Below, piece after piece: positions 51,086 to 59,526 of a DNA stretch of 64,000 bases. Every line of letters begins with the position of its first letter. Position 1 is the stretch's first letter. The stretch comes from Streptomyces cucumeris (GTDB lineage Bacteria > Actinomycetota > Actinomycetes > Streptomycetales > Streptomycetaceae). The position numbers were made by a program, and so were the translations under genes. The DNA is taken from NCBI RefSeq assembly GCF_024295805.1, contig NZ_JANCLX010000043.1:1-64000 (forward strand), in the 5' to 3' direction. The notes beneath the pieces are model-generated. The model was not told the DNA's origin, did no database searches, and saw only the letters and a list, made by a program, of their open reading frames with translations.

Positions 51086-52906
51086 ATGGCTCCACGTGCA
51101 CGCGTCCGCGCCCCCGAGCTGATCGGCGGGGGCGGCTGGCTCAACACCGGCGGTAATGACCTCACCCTCGCGGATCTGCGGGGGCGCATCGTGATCCTGG
51201 ACTTCTGGACGTTCTGCTGTGTGAACTGTCTGCACGTCCTGGACGAGCTGCGCGAGCTGGAGGAGAAGCACCGCGACACCGTCGTGATCATCGGGGTGCA
51301 CTCGCCGAAGTTCGTCCACGAGGCCGAACACCAGGCGGTCGTGGACGCCGTCGAGCGCTACGGCGTGCACCACCCCGTCCTCGACGACCCCGAGCTCGCC
51401 ACCTGGAAGCAGTACGCGGTGCGCGCCTGGCCCACCCTCGTCGTCATCGACCCCGAGGGCTATGTGGTCGCCCAGCACGCGGGCGAGGGCCATGCCCACG
51501 CCATCGAGGCCCTGGTGGCGGAGCTGGAGGCGGAGCACGAGGCCAAGGGCACACTGCGCCGCGGCGACGGGCCGTACGTACCCCCCGAGCCCGTCCCCAC
51601 CGAGCTGCGCTTCCCCGGCAAGGCCCTCCCGCTGCCCGGCGGCACCTTCCTGGTCTCCGACACCACCCGGCACCAGCTCGTGGAGCTGGCTGCGGACGGC
51701 GAGACCGTGGTGCGCCGGATCGGTGACGGCACCCGCGGGCTGGCCGACGGCGCCCCGGAGCGGGCCCGCTTCAGCGAACCCCAGGGGCTCGCGGCGCTGC
51801 CCGACGGCACGGTCGCCGTCGCCGACACGGTCAACCACGCGCTGCGCCGCTTCGACCCCGCCACCGGGGAGACCACCACCCTCGCCGGAACCGGCCGCCA
51901 GTGGTGGCAGGGCTCGCCCGACGGGGGTCCCGCCCGTGAGGTGGACCTGTCCTCGCCGTGGGACCTGGCCTGGTTCGCCGGCCGGCTGTGGATCGCCATG
52001 GCCGGTGTCCACCAGCTGTGGACCTACGACCCGGAGGCCGGGACGGTCGGAGCCGCCGCCGGGACCACCAACGAGGGCCTGGTCGACGGGCCCGCCGGGG
52101 AGGCGTGGTTCGCCCAGCCCTCCGGGCTCGCCGCGGCCGGGGACCGGCTGTGGGTCGCCGACTCCGAGACCTCCGCGCTCCGCTGGGTGGAGCGGGACGG
52201 CGACGGCTTCGCCGTCCGCACGGCCGTGGGCACCGGTCTCTTCGACTTCGGCCACCGGGACGGGCCGGCCGCGCAGGCGCTGCTCCAGCACCCGCTGGGT
52301 GTCACCGCGCTGCCCGACGGCTCCGTCGCGATCGCCGACACCTACAACCACGCGCTGCGCCGCTATGACCCGGCCACCGACGAGGTCAGCACGCTCGCCA
52401 CCGATCTGCGCGAACCGTCCGGCGCGGTGCTGGCGGACCGGGACATCGTGGTGGTGGAGTCGGCCCGGCACCGGCTGACCCGGCTGCGGCTGCCCGAGGA
52501 GGCCGTACGGGTGGAGGCGATGGCGCACCGCACCCAGCGCGCGGCCACCGAGATCGCCCCGGGCACGCTCCGGCTGGACGTGGTCTTCCAGGCGCCCACG
52601 GGACAGAAGCTGGACACCCGCTACGGCCCCTCCACCCGGCTGCTGGTCTCCGCGACCCCGCCCGGACTGCTGGCCGGGGGCGATGGCGCGGGTACCGACC
52701 TCGGCCGGGACCTGGTGCTGGCGGACGGGGTGACCGAGGGCGTGCTGCATGTCTCGGCGATGGCCGCGTCCTGCGACGACGACCCCGCCAACGAGTACCC
52801 GGCCTGCCATGTGCACCAGCAGGACTGGGGCGTTCCGGTGCGGATCGCCGAGGGCGGTGCGGTACGGCTCCCCCTGGTGCTCGCCGGGATGGACGAGCCC
52901 GCCTGA
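51086..52906 (+). CDS. thioredoxin-like and NHL-repeat protein
   Basis: 606 residues, architecture like animal NHLRC2. The N-terminal thioredoxin-like domain (about 15-150) has a CCVNC active site (DFWTFCCVNCLHV) and the cis-Pro segment AWPTLVVID. NHL-type beta-propeller repeats (about 185-480) recur as GLADG...ARFSEPQGLAALPDGTVAVAD-type units. A C-terminal beta domain (about 500-606) is included. No signal peptide, so probably cytosolic. The ATG at 51086 is used; an ATG at 51071 overlapping the upstream stop is an alternative. Redox role inferred, partner unknown. Confidence 0.85.
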   Translation: MAPRARVRAPELIGGGGWLNTGGNDLTLADLRGRIVILDFWTFCCVNCLHVLDELRELEEKHRDTVVIIGVHSPKFVHEAEHQAVVDAVERYGVHHPVLDDPELATWKQYAVRAWPTLVVIDPEGYVVAQHAGEGHAHAIEALVAELEAEHEAKGTLRRGDGPYVPPEPVPTELRFPGKALPLPGGTFLVSDTTRHQLVELAADGETVVRRIGDGTRGLADGAPERARFSEPQGLAALPDGTVAVADTVNHALRRFDPATGETTTLAGTGRQWWQGSPDGGPAREVDLSSPWDLAWFAGRLWIAMAGVHQLWTYDPEAGTVGAAAGTTNEGLVDGPAGEAWFAQPSGLAAAGDRLWVADSETSALRWVERDGDGFAVRTAVGTGLFDFGHRDGPAAQALLQHPLGVTALPDGSVAIADTYNHALRRYDPATDEVSTLATDLREPSGAVLADRDIVVVESARHRLTRLRLPEEAVRVEAMAHRTQRAATEIAPGTLRLDVVFQAPTGQKLDTRYGPSTRLLVSATPPGLLAGGDGAGTDLGRDLVLADGVTEGVLHVSAMAASCDDDPANEYPACHVHQQDWGVPVRIAEGGAVRLPLVLAGMDEPA

Positions 52907-52927
52907 CGGGAGGCCGGTCGGCGGCGG

Positions 52928-53776
52928 TCAGCCGGGGCAGTTGGGCAGCTTGGTGTACTGCACCTGGTCGGCCCGGATCCGGATGGCCGGGATCCACACC
53001 CGTTCGCCGTCCTTGCTGACCCGGAACCACATACTGCTGTGCCCGCCCGCCTCGTCGGTCACCGTGACCCCGTTGGCGATCCGGCAGTCGGCGCGCAGTA
53101 CGTCGCCGTGCCAGACCCGGTCCACGATGTTCGACGGGCGGTAGGCGAGGTACGGGTCCTCGGCCAGGCCCAGCGCGCAGTAGCGGGTGCGCTGGGTCCG
53201 GCAGTCCCGTTCGGCGTTGTGGACGGTGATCCGGGCGCTGCCCTTCGTCGTGGCGGGCCGGTCGGAGGAGCCGTCGCCGGAGGAGCGCAGGGCCAGGGTG
53301 GTGACCGTGGCCGCGGCGATGACCGCGACCGTGCCGACGGCCGCGAGAACCAGCCGCGTCCGTCCGCGCGGCGATGGGGAGGGTGACCCGCCCTCCGGCC
53401 GGCCGGTGTCCTGGGCGGGCGCTGCGGTCCCTGCCGTCGCGGCGGCACCGCCGTCGGCCGGGCCGGCCTCGTTGGCCCGGTGCAGCAGCGCCACCAGTTC
53501 GGGCAGCCGGTCCTCGGCGGTGAACGAGAGCTTTCCCCACTGGACCAGGAGGCGTTCGTCGGGAAGGCTCTGTCCACGGAGGTAGCGGGAGAGCGAGGAG
53601 CGGCTGGCGGGCAGTCTGCGCTCCAACTCGCTCAGACTCAGGCCGAGTTCGCCATGCATATGACGTAGTGCGGTCACGAATTCCCGCACCGGGCCGGAGA
53701 GCTGGCCGGGGAGCGGGGCGAGTGGTTTGCGGCGTGGGTTCTCCGGGCGGTTCGGATGCGCTGGCACGTCCACCAT
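52928..53776 (-). CDS. HTH-domain membrane protein
   Basis: 282 residues. An N-terminal XRE-like HTH (about 25-95; LGLSLSELERRLPASRSSLSRYLRG) is followed by an Ala/Pro/Gly-rich linker, a membrane helix (LVLAAVGTVAVIAAATVTTLAL, about 143-164) and an extracellular domain with four cysteines (RDCRTQRTRYC, RADCR, PNCPG). Cytoplasmic DNA-binding joined to an external domain suggests a one-component sensor of an extracytoplasmic signal or a spore-related RodZ-like protein. Convergent with and 21 bp from the NHL gene. No ribosome site precedes the ATG. Confidence 0.72.
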   Translation of the reverse strand: MVDVPAHPNRPENPRRKPLAPLPGQLSGPVREFVTALRHMHGELGLSLSELERRLPASRSSLSRYLRGQSLPDERLLVQWGKLSFTAEDRLPELVALLHRANEAGPADGGAAATAGTAAPAQDTGRPEGGSPSPSPRGRTRLVLAAVGTVAVIAAATVTTLALRSSGDGSSDRPATTKGSARITVHNAERDCRTQRTRYCALGLAEDPYLAYRPSNIVDRVWHGDVLRADCRIANGVTVTDEAGGHSSMWFRVSKDGERVWIPAIRIRADQVQYTKLPNCPG

Positions 53777-53802
53777 TGCAGCATGTGGATCATGGACATG
53801 GC

Positions 53803-53841
53803 GAGCGGCACGTCCACACCCCCACGGTGGACGTGCCGCTC
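53803..53841 (-). terminator. terminator of NlpC-like lipoprotein gene
   Basis: Fifteen-bp arms GAGCGGCACGTCCAC / GTGGACGTGCCGCTC, 9-nt loop, 46 bp beyond the stop of the lipoprotein gene and just upstream of the HTH gene. Confidence 0.75.
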
Positions 53842-53887
53842 GTTACAGGAACCGGATCAGGAGCGGATCACTCCGTGAACCAGCGCA

Positions 53888-54883
53888 TCAGTCCGTGAAC
53901 TTCAGCGGACGGTAGGGCTTGTACTCACTGCCCGGCTCCAGTCCGTACTTCCGGGTCGCATGGTCCGTCCCGAAGTCGCCGCGCTGTTCGTAGGAGGTGT
54001 ACGAGGTGTGGGCGGCGTCGTTCCACTTCTCGAACATCACCACGTGGCGGGTGTTGTTGTCGCCCGAGGCGTCGATGAACAGATCACCGGGCCTGAGCTC
54101 GTTCAGCGGGATCGGCCGGGTGATACTGGAGCCGGTGAGCCCCACGGTGTTGGTGCCGGGGGCCTTCAGCCCCAGCGCCATGGAGACGAAGCCCGAGCAG
54201 TCCTGCCGGTAGCCGTCCTTCCACAGCCTGGCCTGGCTGTACGGGACGCGGGTGCCGCCGTTGGCGGTGAGCCAGCCGGTGGCCCGCTGGAGGGCTTCGC
54301 CGCGAGTGCCGCCGGTCTGCGGCGGCTTCGGCGGCTGACCGCCGTTCTGTACGGGCACACCGGGCAGCGAGTCCTGCGGGATGTCCACCGCGACGACGCT
54401 GAGGAAGCCGTTGACCGGCTTGGTGATGTGGGCCATGTAGGTCGAACAGGCACCGTCCTCACAGACCTTGCGCCCGGTGTCGACCTGGTAGTCGGCGGTG
54501 ATCCGGTCCTGGCCCGCCGCACCCTGGTTGATCATTCCCGCCGAGGCGGAGCCGGTGTCCGCGGTCCGGTGCACCACCCAGCGCGTACCCCAGGTGGGGA
54601 AGTCGGCCGTGGCCGCCGCCTTGGTGCCGAACTCACCGCTGGTGGTCTTCAGCTTCAGACCCGGATCACCGGACCCGGCCCCGGTGTCACGGCTCAGAGC
54701 GCTCTTCCCGGCCGTCCTGCCCGCCGCGGCGCCGGCCCGGTCGGCCTTGCCCGCCTTCGCGTCGTCACCGCTGTCGCCGGAGCAGCCCACGAGTCCGGCG
54801 GCGCCGATACCGGCCGCGACGATCGTGGGAAGGACCGTGCGCAGCAGGGTCCGGCGTGGACGTTGCGCGGTGGAGTGCGTCAT
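53888..54883 (-). CDS. lipoprotein with NlpC/P60-like or amidase-type domain
   Basis: 331 residues, probably an exported cell-wall-associated protein. The N-terminus has RRTLLRTVLP, a hydrophobic stretch and the lipobox LVGC (Cys near residue 32). An Ala/Gly/Lys-rich linker follows. The C-terminal domain (about 200-331) carries a Cys-His pair typical of papain-like peptidoglycan hydrolases: QDCSGFVSMALGL and NTRHVVMFEKW. Substrate not proven. The ATG at 54883 has GGGGG 10 nt upstream; a strong hairpin sits just upstream of that site. Confidence 0.75.
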   Translation of the reverse strand: MTHSTAQRPRRTLLRTVLPTIVAAGIGAAGLVGCSGDSGDDAKAGKADRAGAAAGRTAGKSALSRDTGAGSGDPGLKLKTTSGEFGTKAAATADFPTWGTRWVVHRTADTGSASAGMINQGAAGQDRITADYQVDTGRKVCEDGACSTYMAHITKPVNGFLSVVAVDIPQDSLPGVPVQNGGQPPKPPQTGGTRGEALQRATGWLTANGGTRVPYSQARLWKDGYRQDCSGFVSMALGLKAPGTNTVGLTGSSITRPIPLNELRPGDLFIDASGDNNTRHVVMFEKWNDAAHTSYTSYEQRGDFGTDHATRKYGLEPGSEYKPYRPLKFTD

Positions 54884-54904
54884 CTCGGAATCCCCCTGTC
54901 GATG

Positions 54905-54927
54905 GGCACCGGCCGTCCGCCGGTGCC
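54905..54927 (-). promoter_or_regulatory. leader hairpin upstream of NlpC-like gene
   Basis: GGCACCGGC / GCCGGTGCC, 9-bp stem with a 5-nt loop, ending 22 bp before the start codon and about 12 bp before the ribosome site. Could influence translation. Confidence 0.4.
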
Positions 54928-55115
54928 TCCCGGTTGAGCCGCCGGGCCGATCCGCCGTGGCGACGGGATCCACTCTCGGCCGGACGGAAGGGGGGTTCGG
55001 GGGTACCGGCGTCCCCTGGGACGTCCCGTTCCGGCCCACCGCTGTGACCTGCTGGGACATCCATGCGGGACGGTCGGTGCGGGACGTGCGGGGTGCGGGG
55101 GCGGGATATGACGGG

Positions 55116-55146
55116 ACGGCCCCCGGCAGGGGGTGCCGGGGGCCGT
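55116..55146 (-). terminator. terminator of DUF4232 lipoprotein gene
   Basis: Thirteen-bp arms ACGGCCCCCGGCA / TGCCGGGGGCCGT around GGGGG. Confidence 0.8.
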
Positions 55147-55214
55147 CGTCAGACGGGCAGCCGAGGGGGACGTCGGCTGCCCGGGTCGGGTGCGGGCGGA
55201 TGCCGCCCGCGGGG

Positions 55215-55922
55215 TCACCAGTTGAGGGCGTCGGAGCTGTCGCTCTGCCAGTAGGTGACCTGCGCGCTGTCGTCGATGTAGACCGAGCCGCCGGGCAGCG
55301 CGACGGAGGTGGCCGCGTCCTTGCCCTTGAGGTAGACGCTCAGCTCGGTGACCTTGGTGCCGTTGGTGCCGGAACCGTCGGCGCTGGAGGTGAGGATGCC
55401 CGCGTAGCCGGACTTGCCGGGCTCGAGGGAGACGACCGCCTGCGGCTTGGTCTCCTCCGCCTCGGGGGTGGCCGCCTGGGCGTCGTCGAAGCGCAGCACG
55501 GGGAAGTACGGGAGGTCGCAGATGACGCCGGAGTTGTTGGTCGCCTTCAGCAGCAGGTGGTTGACCGGCCGGGAGACCTTCGAGACCGTCATCGACACCT
55601 TGCTCGGGTCACAGGTGGTGATCTTGGAGCCGGAGCCGTTCGCACCGTCTGCACCGGCGCTGCCGCTCGGGGCGGGAGCCTTGCCGTCGCCGCCCGCCTG
55701 GGCGCCGCCCTGGGCACCGGCGTCGGCGCCCCCGGTCGCGTCCTGCTTGTCGCCACCCTTGGCGCCGGCGTCGGCGGCGGCCGAACTCTGGGCGGCACCG
55801 GAGCGCTTGACGCCCTCCGCGTCGTCGTTGTTGCACGCCGCGAGGGTCAGGGCGGCGGCCATCAGGGTCACGCTGGCGACGGCGGTGCGGACGGTGCGGG
55901 CGTTGACGGTGGCGATCGACAT
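55215..55922 (-). CDS. DUF4232-containing lipoprotein
   Basis: 235 residues. A signal peptide with lipobox LAAC (Cys at about residue 29) is followed by a low-complexity Ala/Gly/Asp/Lys segment (about 30-100), then a DUF4232 domain (about 103-235) with two cysteines (TTCDPSKV, GVICDLPYF) likely to form a disulfide. Function of DUF4232 unknown; common in secreted actinobacterial proteins. The ATG at 55922 has a G-rich ribosome site; a longer frame upstream is unlikely because it would bury the signal peptide. Confidence 0.82.
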   Translation of the reverse strand: MSIATVNARTVRTAVASVTLMAAALTLAACNNDDAEGVKRSGAAQSSAAADAGAKGGDKQDATGGADAGAQGGAQAGGDGKAPAPSGSAGADGANGSGSKITTCDPSKVSMTVSKVSRPVNHLLLKATNNSGVICDLPYFPVLRFDDAQAATPEAEETKPQAVVSLEPGKSGYAGILTSSADGSGTNGTKVTELSVYLKGKDAATSVALPGGSVYIDDSAQVTYWQSDSSDALNW

Positions 55923-56120
55923 CGGAGGTTCCCCCTGTGGGTGACGTGAGCGGTGCTGCGGTCTTCCTGCGGTACGTCTCAAGACTGTCCGCTCCCGCTG
56001 GCGTCCGGCTGCCGCACGGCTGCCGGACCGCTAACGCCCCACTAACGCGCCCCGCGGGCGCCCGTTCCCGATGTCGTCACCACGTGTGCTGACGGGCGGA
56101 CGCACCGCCCGTCAGCCGCG

Positions 56121-58052
56121 TCAGCCGCCTCGCGGGAGCCCGCCCGGAGGCCCGTCCCCGCTGCCGTCGCCCTGGGCGAAGAGCTTCACCAGATCGCTCA
56201 TCACGTAGCGGTTGGTGGCCTCCTCGTCCAGCAGATGCATCTCCGCGAGCCGGTCCAGGGCGTCCTGGATCAGCTCCGGATCCGCCCCGGACAGCGCCGC
56301 TGCCTCCGCCGTGTTGACCTCCCGGGCGAAACCGGTGCCCAGGGTGCGCAGCAGCGCGGCGTCGTCCGCGGAGAGCCGGGCCACCGAGTTGCGCAGCGCG
56401 GCGGCCACACCCGCGTCCTCCGCCGACAGCAGGGCGAGCCTGCGCCGCTCGTCACGCAGGGCGGTGGCCAGCCGGGCCAGCCGCCAGCGGGGCCGGGCCA
56501 TGAGCTGGGCCGAGGCGGCGCGCAGTGCCAGCGGCAGTCCGTCGCACAGGGCCACCAACTCCCGTGCGGCGGCGGGGTCCTCGGCAACCCGGTCCGGCCC
56601 GAGCAGCGCGCCGAGCAGCGAGATGCCGTCCTCCGGTCCGAGCGCGTGCAGCCGGGTCGGCCGGGCGGCGTCGGTGGCGATCAGCCCGTCGAGCCTGCTG
56701 CGGCTGGTGACCAGGGTGGCGCAGTGCGGACCGCCGGGCAGCAGCGGCCGCACCTGGGCGGAGCTGCTCGCGTTGTCCAGCACCACCAGCAGCCGCCGCC
56801 GGGCGACCAGCGAGCGGTAGAGCGCGGAGGCGGCCTGCGGCGAGGACGGTATCTGGTCGGGCGGCGTCCCCATGCTGTACAGGAACTCGCGCAGCACCTC
56901 CAGCGGTGTCGCCGCCTCACCGCCGCTGAACCCGCGCAGGTCCGCGAAGAGCCGTCCGTCGGGGAAGGCACCCGCGTAGGCGTGGCCCCAGTACACCGCG
57001 AGGCCGGTCTTGCCGACCCCGGCGGGGCCGGTGACGAGCGTGATGCCGCCCTCGGACGGGAAGCCGCCGGGGGCGCCGCCGTAGCCGCGGTCCGGTTCGG
57101 CGGGCAGCGTCAGCCGGGTCAGCTCCGCGAGCTCCTCGGTCCGCCCGAGGAACCCGGCCGGGGGCCGGGGGAGCAGTTCGGGCACCGGTCCGCCGGTCGC
57201 GGCCGCGGGGGCGGCGGCCGGATGGGCGGGGGCGGCGGCCGCCTGCTGGGCCACGGGCTGCCCCGTGCCGTCGGTGCCGCCGCGGCCGGTGTCCGCGACC
57301 GGTCCGGCCCGCAGGATCTCCTGGTACGCGGAGGTCAGCCGCTCCCCCGGGTCCACTCCCAGGTCGTCGGCGAGCAGCTCCCGGGTGCGGTGGAACCAGG
57401 CGATCGCGTCGGACTGCCGTCCGGTGCGGTACAGCGCCAGCATCAGATCCGCGATCAGCCCCTCGCGCAGCGGCTGTGCGAGGGCGGCGGGGTGCAGTAC
57501 GCCCGCGGCCCGGTCGTGCTCGCCGAGGGCCCCGTACGCACGGGCCAGCGCCTCCACGGCGGTCAGCCGCCGCTCCTCCAGGGCGTGGGCCGCGGCGGCG
57601 AACGGCGGACTGGCCACCGTCCCGGTGAGCGCCGGACCGCGCCACAGCCCGAGCGCCTGGCTCAGCAGCTGCACGGCGTCGGCCGGGGCGGCTTCCGGCT
57701 GGGCGCTGGAGACCAGGTGGTCGAAGCGCTGGGCGTCGACCAGCCCTTCGGGCAGCCGCAGCAGATAGGCGGAGCCGTGGGTGTTGAGCTCGACGCCCAG
57801 CTCACCGGCGCCGTGCTCGGCCAGCACCGCCCGCAGCCGGGAGACATGCCCCTGGATGACGGTCTTGGCGTGGGCGGGCGGCTCCTCCTCCCACAGACTG
57901 GAGATCAACTGCTCCATGGAGACCGTCGAGTTGGGCCGCAGCAGCAGCATGGCCAGCACGCTGCGCCGTTTGGCCGCCCCCAACGGGACCTCGACGGCCG
58001 CTGCCGGGGGGCCGTTGGTCACCGTTACGGGGCCCAGCAGGGAGAAGTGCAC
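56121..58052 (-). CDS. AfsR/SARP-family transcriptional regulator with NB-ARC ATPase domain
   Basis: Large regulator, 643 residues. An OmpR-like winged HTH (about 1-95; RRSVLAMLLLRPNSTVSMEQL) and bacterial transcriptional activation domain (about 100-245) are followed by a Gln/Ala/Pro linker and an NB-ARC ATPase with Walker A (GPAGVGKTG) and Walker B (LLVVLDNAS). It lacks the C-terminal TPR region of full AfsR. Members activate secondary metabolism or development. The GTG at 58052 follows the aminopeptidase TGA with no intervening base, so expression is coupled to that gene. No biosynthetic cluster is adjacent, so its targets are elsewhere. Confidence 0.87.
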   Translation of the reverse strand: MHFSLLGPVTVTNGPPAAAVEVPLGAAKRRSVLAMLLLRPNSTVSMEQLISSLWEEEPPAHAKTVIQGHVSRLRAVLAEHGAGELGVELNTHGSAYLLRLPEGLVDAQRFDHLVSSAQPEAAPADAVQLLSQALGLWRGPALTGTVASPPFAAAAHALEERRLTAVEALARAYGALGEHDRAAGVLHPAALAQPLREGLIADLMLALYRTGRQSDAIAWFHRTRELLADDLGVDPGERLTSAYQEILRAGPVADTGRGGTDGTGQPVAQQAAAAPAHPAAAPAAATGGPVPELLPRPPAGFLGRTEELAELTRLTLPAEPDRGYGGAPGGFPSEGGITLVTGPAGVGKTGLAVYWGHAYAGAFPDGRLFADLRGFSGGEAATPLEVLREFLYSMGTPPDQIPSSPQAASALYRSLVARRRLLVVLDNASSSAQVRPLLPGGPHCATLVTSRSRLDGLIATDAARPTRLHALGPEDGISLLGALLGPDRVAEDPAAARELVALCDGLPLALRAASAQLMARPRWRLARLATALRDERRRLALLSAEDAGVAAALRNSVARLSADDAALLRTLGTGFAREVNTAEAAALSGADPELIQDALDRLAEMHLLDEEATNRYVMSDLVKLFAQGDGSGDGPPGGLPRGG

Positions 58053-59345
58053 TCAGCCCTCCAGGAATGCGGTCAGCGCCTTGGCGAGCAGCCTGGGGTC
58101 CTGCGCCCCGCACAGCTCGCGCGCCGAGTGCATGGACAGGATCGCCACGCCGATGTCGACGGTGGAGATGCCGTGACGGGCGGCGGTGATCGGGCCGATC
58201 GTGGTGCCGCACGGCATGGAGTTGTGGGAGACGAAGCTCTGCCAGGGCACCCCGGCTCGCTCGCAGGCGGCGGCGAACACGGCCCGCCCGGCGCCGTCGG
58301 TGGCGTAGCGCTGGTTGACGTTCACCTTCAGGATGGGGCCCCCGTTGGGACGTGGGTGGTGGCCGGGCTCATGGCGCTCGGCGTAGTTGGGGTGGACGGC
58401 GTGCCCGGTGTCGGAGGAGAGGCAGACACTGCCCGCGAAGGCGCGTGCCCGCTCCTCGTAGCCGCCGCCGCGGGCGAAGACCGAGCGCTCCAGGACGTTG
58501 CCGAGCAGCGGGCCATCGGCGCCGGTGTCGGACTGGCTGCCGTTCTCCTCGTGGTCGAACGCGGCGAGCACGGGGATGGCGTCGAGACCGGACCGGGCGG
58601 ACGCGGCCACCAGCGCGGCCGTACCGGCGTGCACCGAGAGCAGGTTGTCCATCCGGGGACCGGCCACCAGTTCGCGGTCACGCCCGAGGTACGCGGGCGG
58701 TTCGACGCTGTGCACCATCAGGTCCCAGCCGCCGATCTCATCGGCCGCGACACCGGTCTCCTCGGCGACGAAGCGGAGCAGATCGCCCTCCTCGACCTCG
58801 CCCAGGCCCCAGATCGGCGTCATATGGCGCTGCTTGTCCAGCTTGAGGCCCTCGCTGTTGACGGACCGGTCCAGATGCACCGCGAGCTGGGGCACCCGCA
58901 GCAGCGGACGGTCGACGGTGACCAGCCGGTGGGAGCCGTCTCTGAGGGTGATCCGGCCGGAGAGACCGAGGTCGCGGTCGAGCCAGGTGTTGAGGAGAGC
59001 GCCGCCGTAGATCTCCACGGCGATCTGGCGCCAGCCGTGCGCCCCGGTGTCGGGAATCGGCTTGACCCGCAAATTGGGAGAGTCGGTGTGAGCGCCCACG
59101 ATTCGGTACGGAGTGGACGGGCTCGCCCCCTCGGGCACGTACCACGCGATGATCGCTCCACCCCGCAGCACATACCGCCCGCCCGCCTCGCCGTCCCAGG
59201 CGGCGGTCTCCTCGACCTGCCGGAAACCTGCCTTTTCCAGGCGCTGAGCAGCATTTCCCACCGCGTGGTACGGCGATGGGCTGGCGCGGAGGAAGGACAT
59301 CAGGTCATCGGTGTGGCCGCGGTCGACGCCGGGGTGTGCGCTCAT
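58053..59345 (-). CDS. apeB: M18 family aminopeptidase
   Basis: Cobalt/zinc aspartyl-type aminopeptidase, 430 residues. Metal-binding and catalytic segments are visible: AHTDSPNLRVK, GPRMDNLLSV, DHEENGSQS, SSDTGHAVHPNYAERHEP and SMHSARE near the C-terminus. Cytosolic; trims N-terminal residues from peptides. The ATG at 59345 is six bases after TATGCT on the same strand and lacks a ribosome site, indicating a leaderless mRNA. The longer upstream frame is not supported. Confidence 0.92.
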   Translation of the reverse strand: MSAHPGVDRGHTDDLMSFLRASPSPYHAVGNAAQRLEKAGFRQVEETAAWDGEAGGRYVLRGGAIIAWYVPEGASPSTPYRIVGAHTDSPNLRVKPIPDTGAHGWRQIAVEIYGGALLNTWLDRDLGLSGRITLRDGSHRLVTVDRPLLRVPQLAVHLDRSVNSEGLKLDKQRHMTPIWGLGEVEEGDLLRFVAEETGVAADEIGGWDLMVHSVEPPAYLGRDRELVAGPRMDNLLSVHAGTAALVAASARSGLDAIPVLAAFDHEENGSQSDTGADGPLLGNVLERSVFARGGGYEERARAFAGSVCLSSDTGHAVHPNYAERHEPGHHPRPNGGPILKVNVNQRYATDGAGRAVFAAACERAGVPWQSFVSHNSMPCGTTIGPITAARHGISTVDIGVAILSMHSARELCGAQDPRLLAKALTAFLEG

Positions 59346-59351
59346 GTGCTC

Positions 59352-59357
59352 AGCATA
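59352..59357 (-). promoter_or_regulatory. -10 box of leaderless apeB
   Basis: TATGCT on the minus strand, six bases before the ATG. Confidence 0.5.
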
Positions 59358-59526
59358 GGTTCGGACCGGCCCCGCGACCGGGCGGCCCGGGAAGGGAACC
59401 ATCCGGGGGGTGGTGTTGGGCCGATCTGATGAAAGCACGTCAGCTAAGGCTATGAGTCCGGCAAATACGCCGATATTCCCCGTGACTGCTCCCTCGTACT
59501 GAGTCTCACACAAGGGGAAAGACCGG

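Larger units (their letters stand above)
54884..55214. other. intergenic region between two lipoprotein genes
   Basis: 331 bp. It contains the leader hairpin of the NlpC-like gene, its presumed promoter, and the terminator of the DUF4232 gene. No ORF with coding character. Confidence 0.55.

Noticed and set aside
54884..55000. Possible c-di-AMP (ydaO-type) riboswitch before the NlpC-like gene
   Set aside because: Such elements precede Streptomyces wall hydrolases, but I could not find the conserved motif pairs; only one simple hairpin is clear. An Rfam search would decide.
56235..59429. Very long open frame (over 1000 codons) on the plus strand
   Set aside because: Antisense to the AfsR-like regulator and apeB; composition is Gly/Arg/Gln-rich with no domain, the usual GC-driven shadow of real genes.
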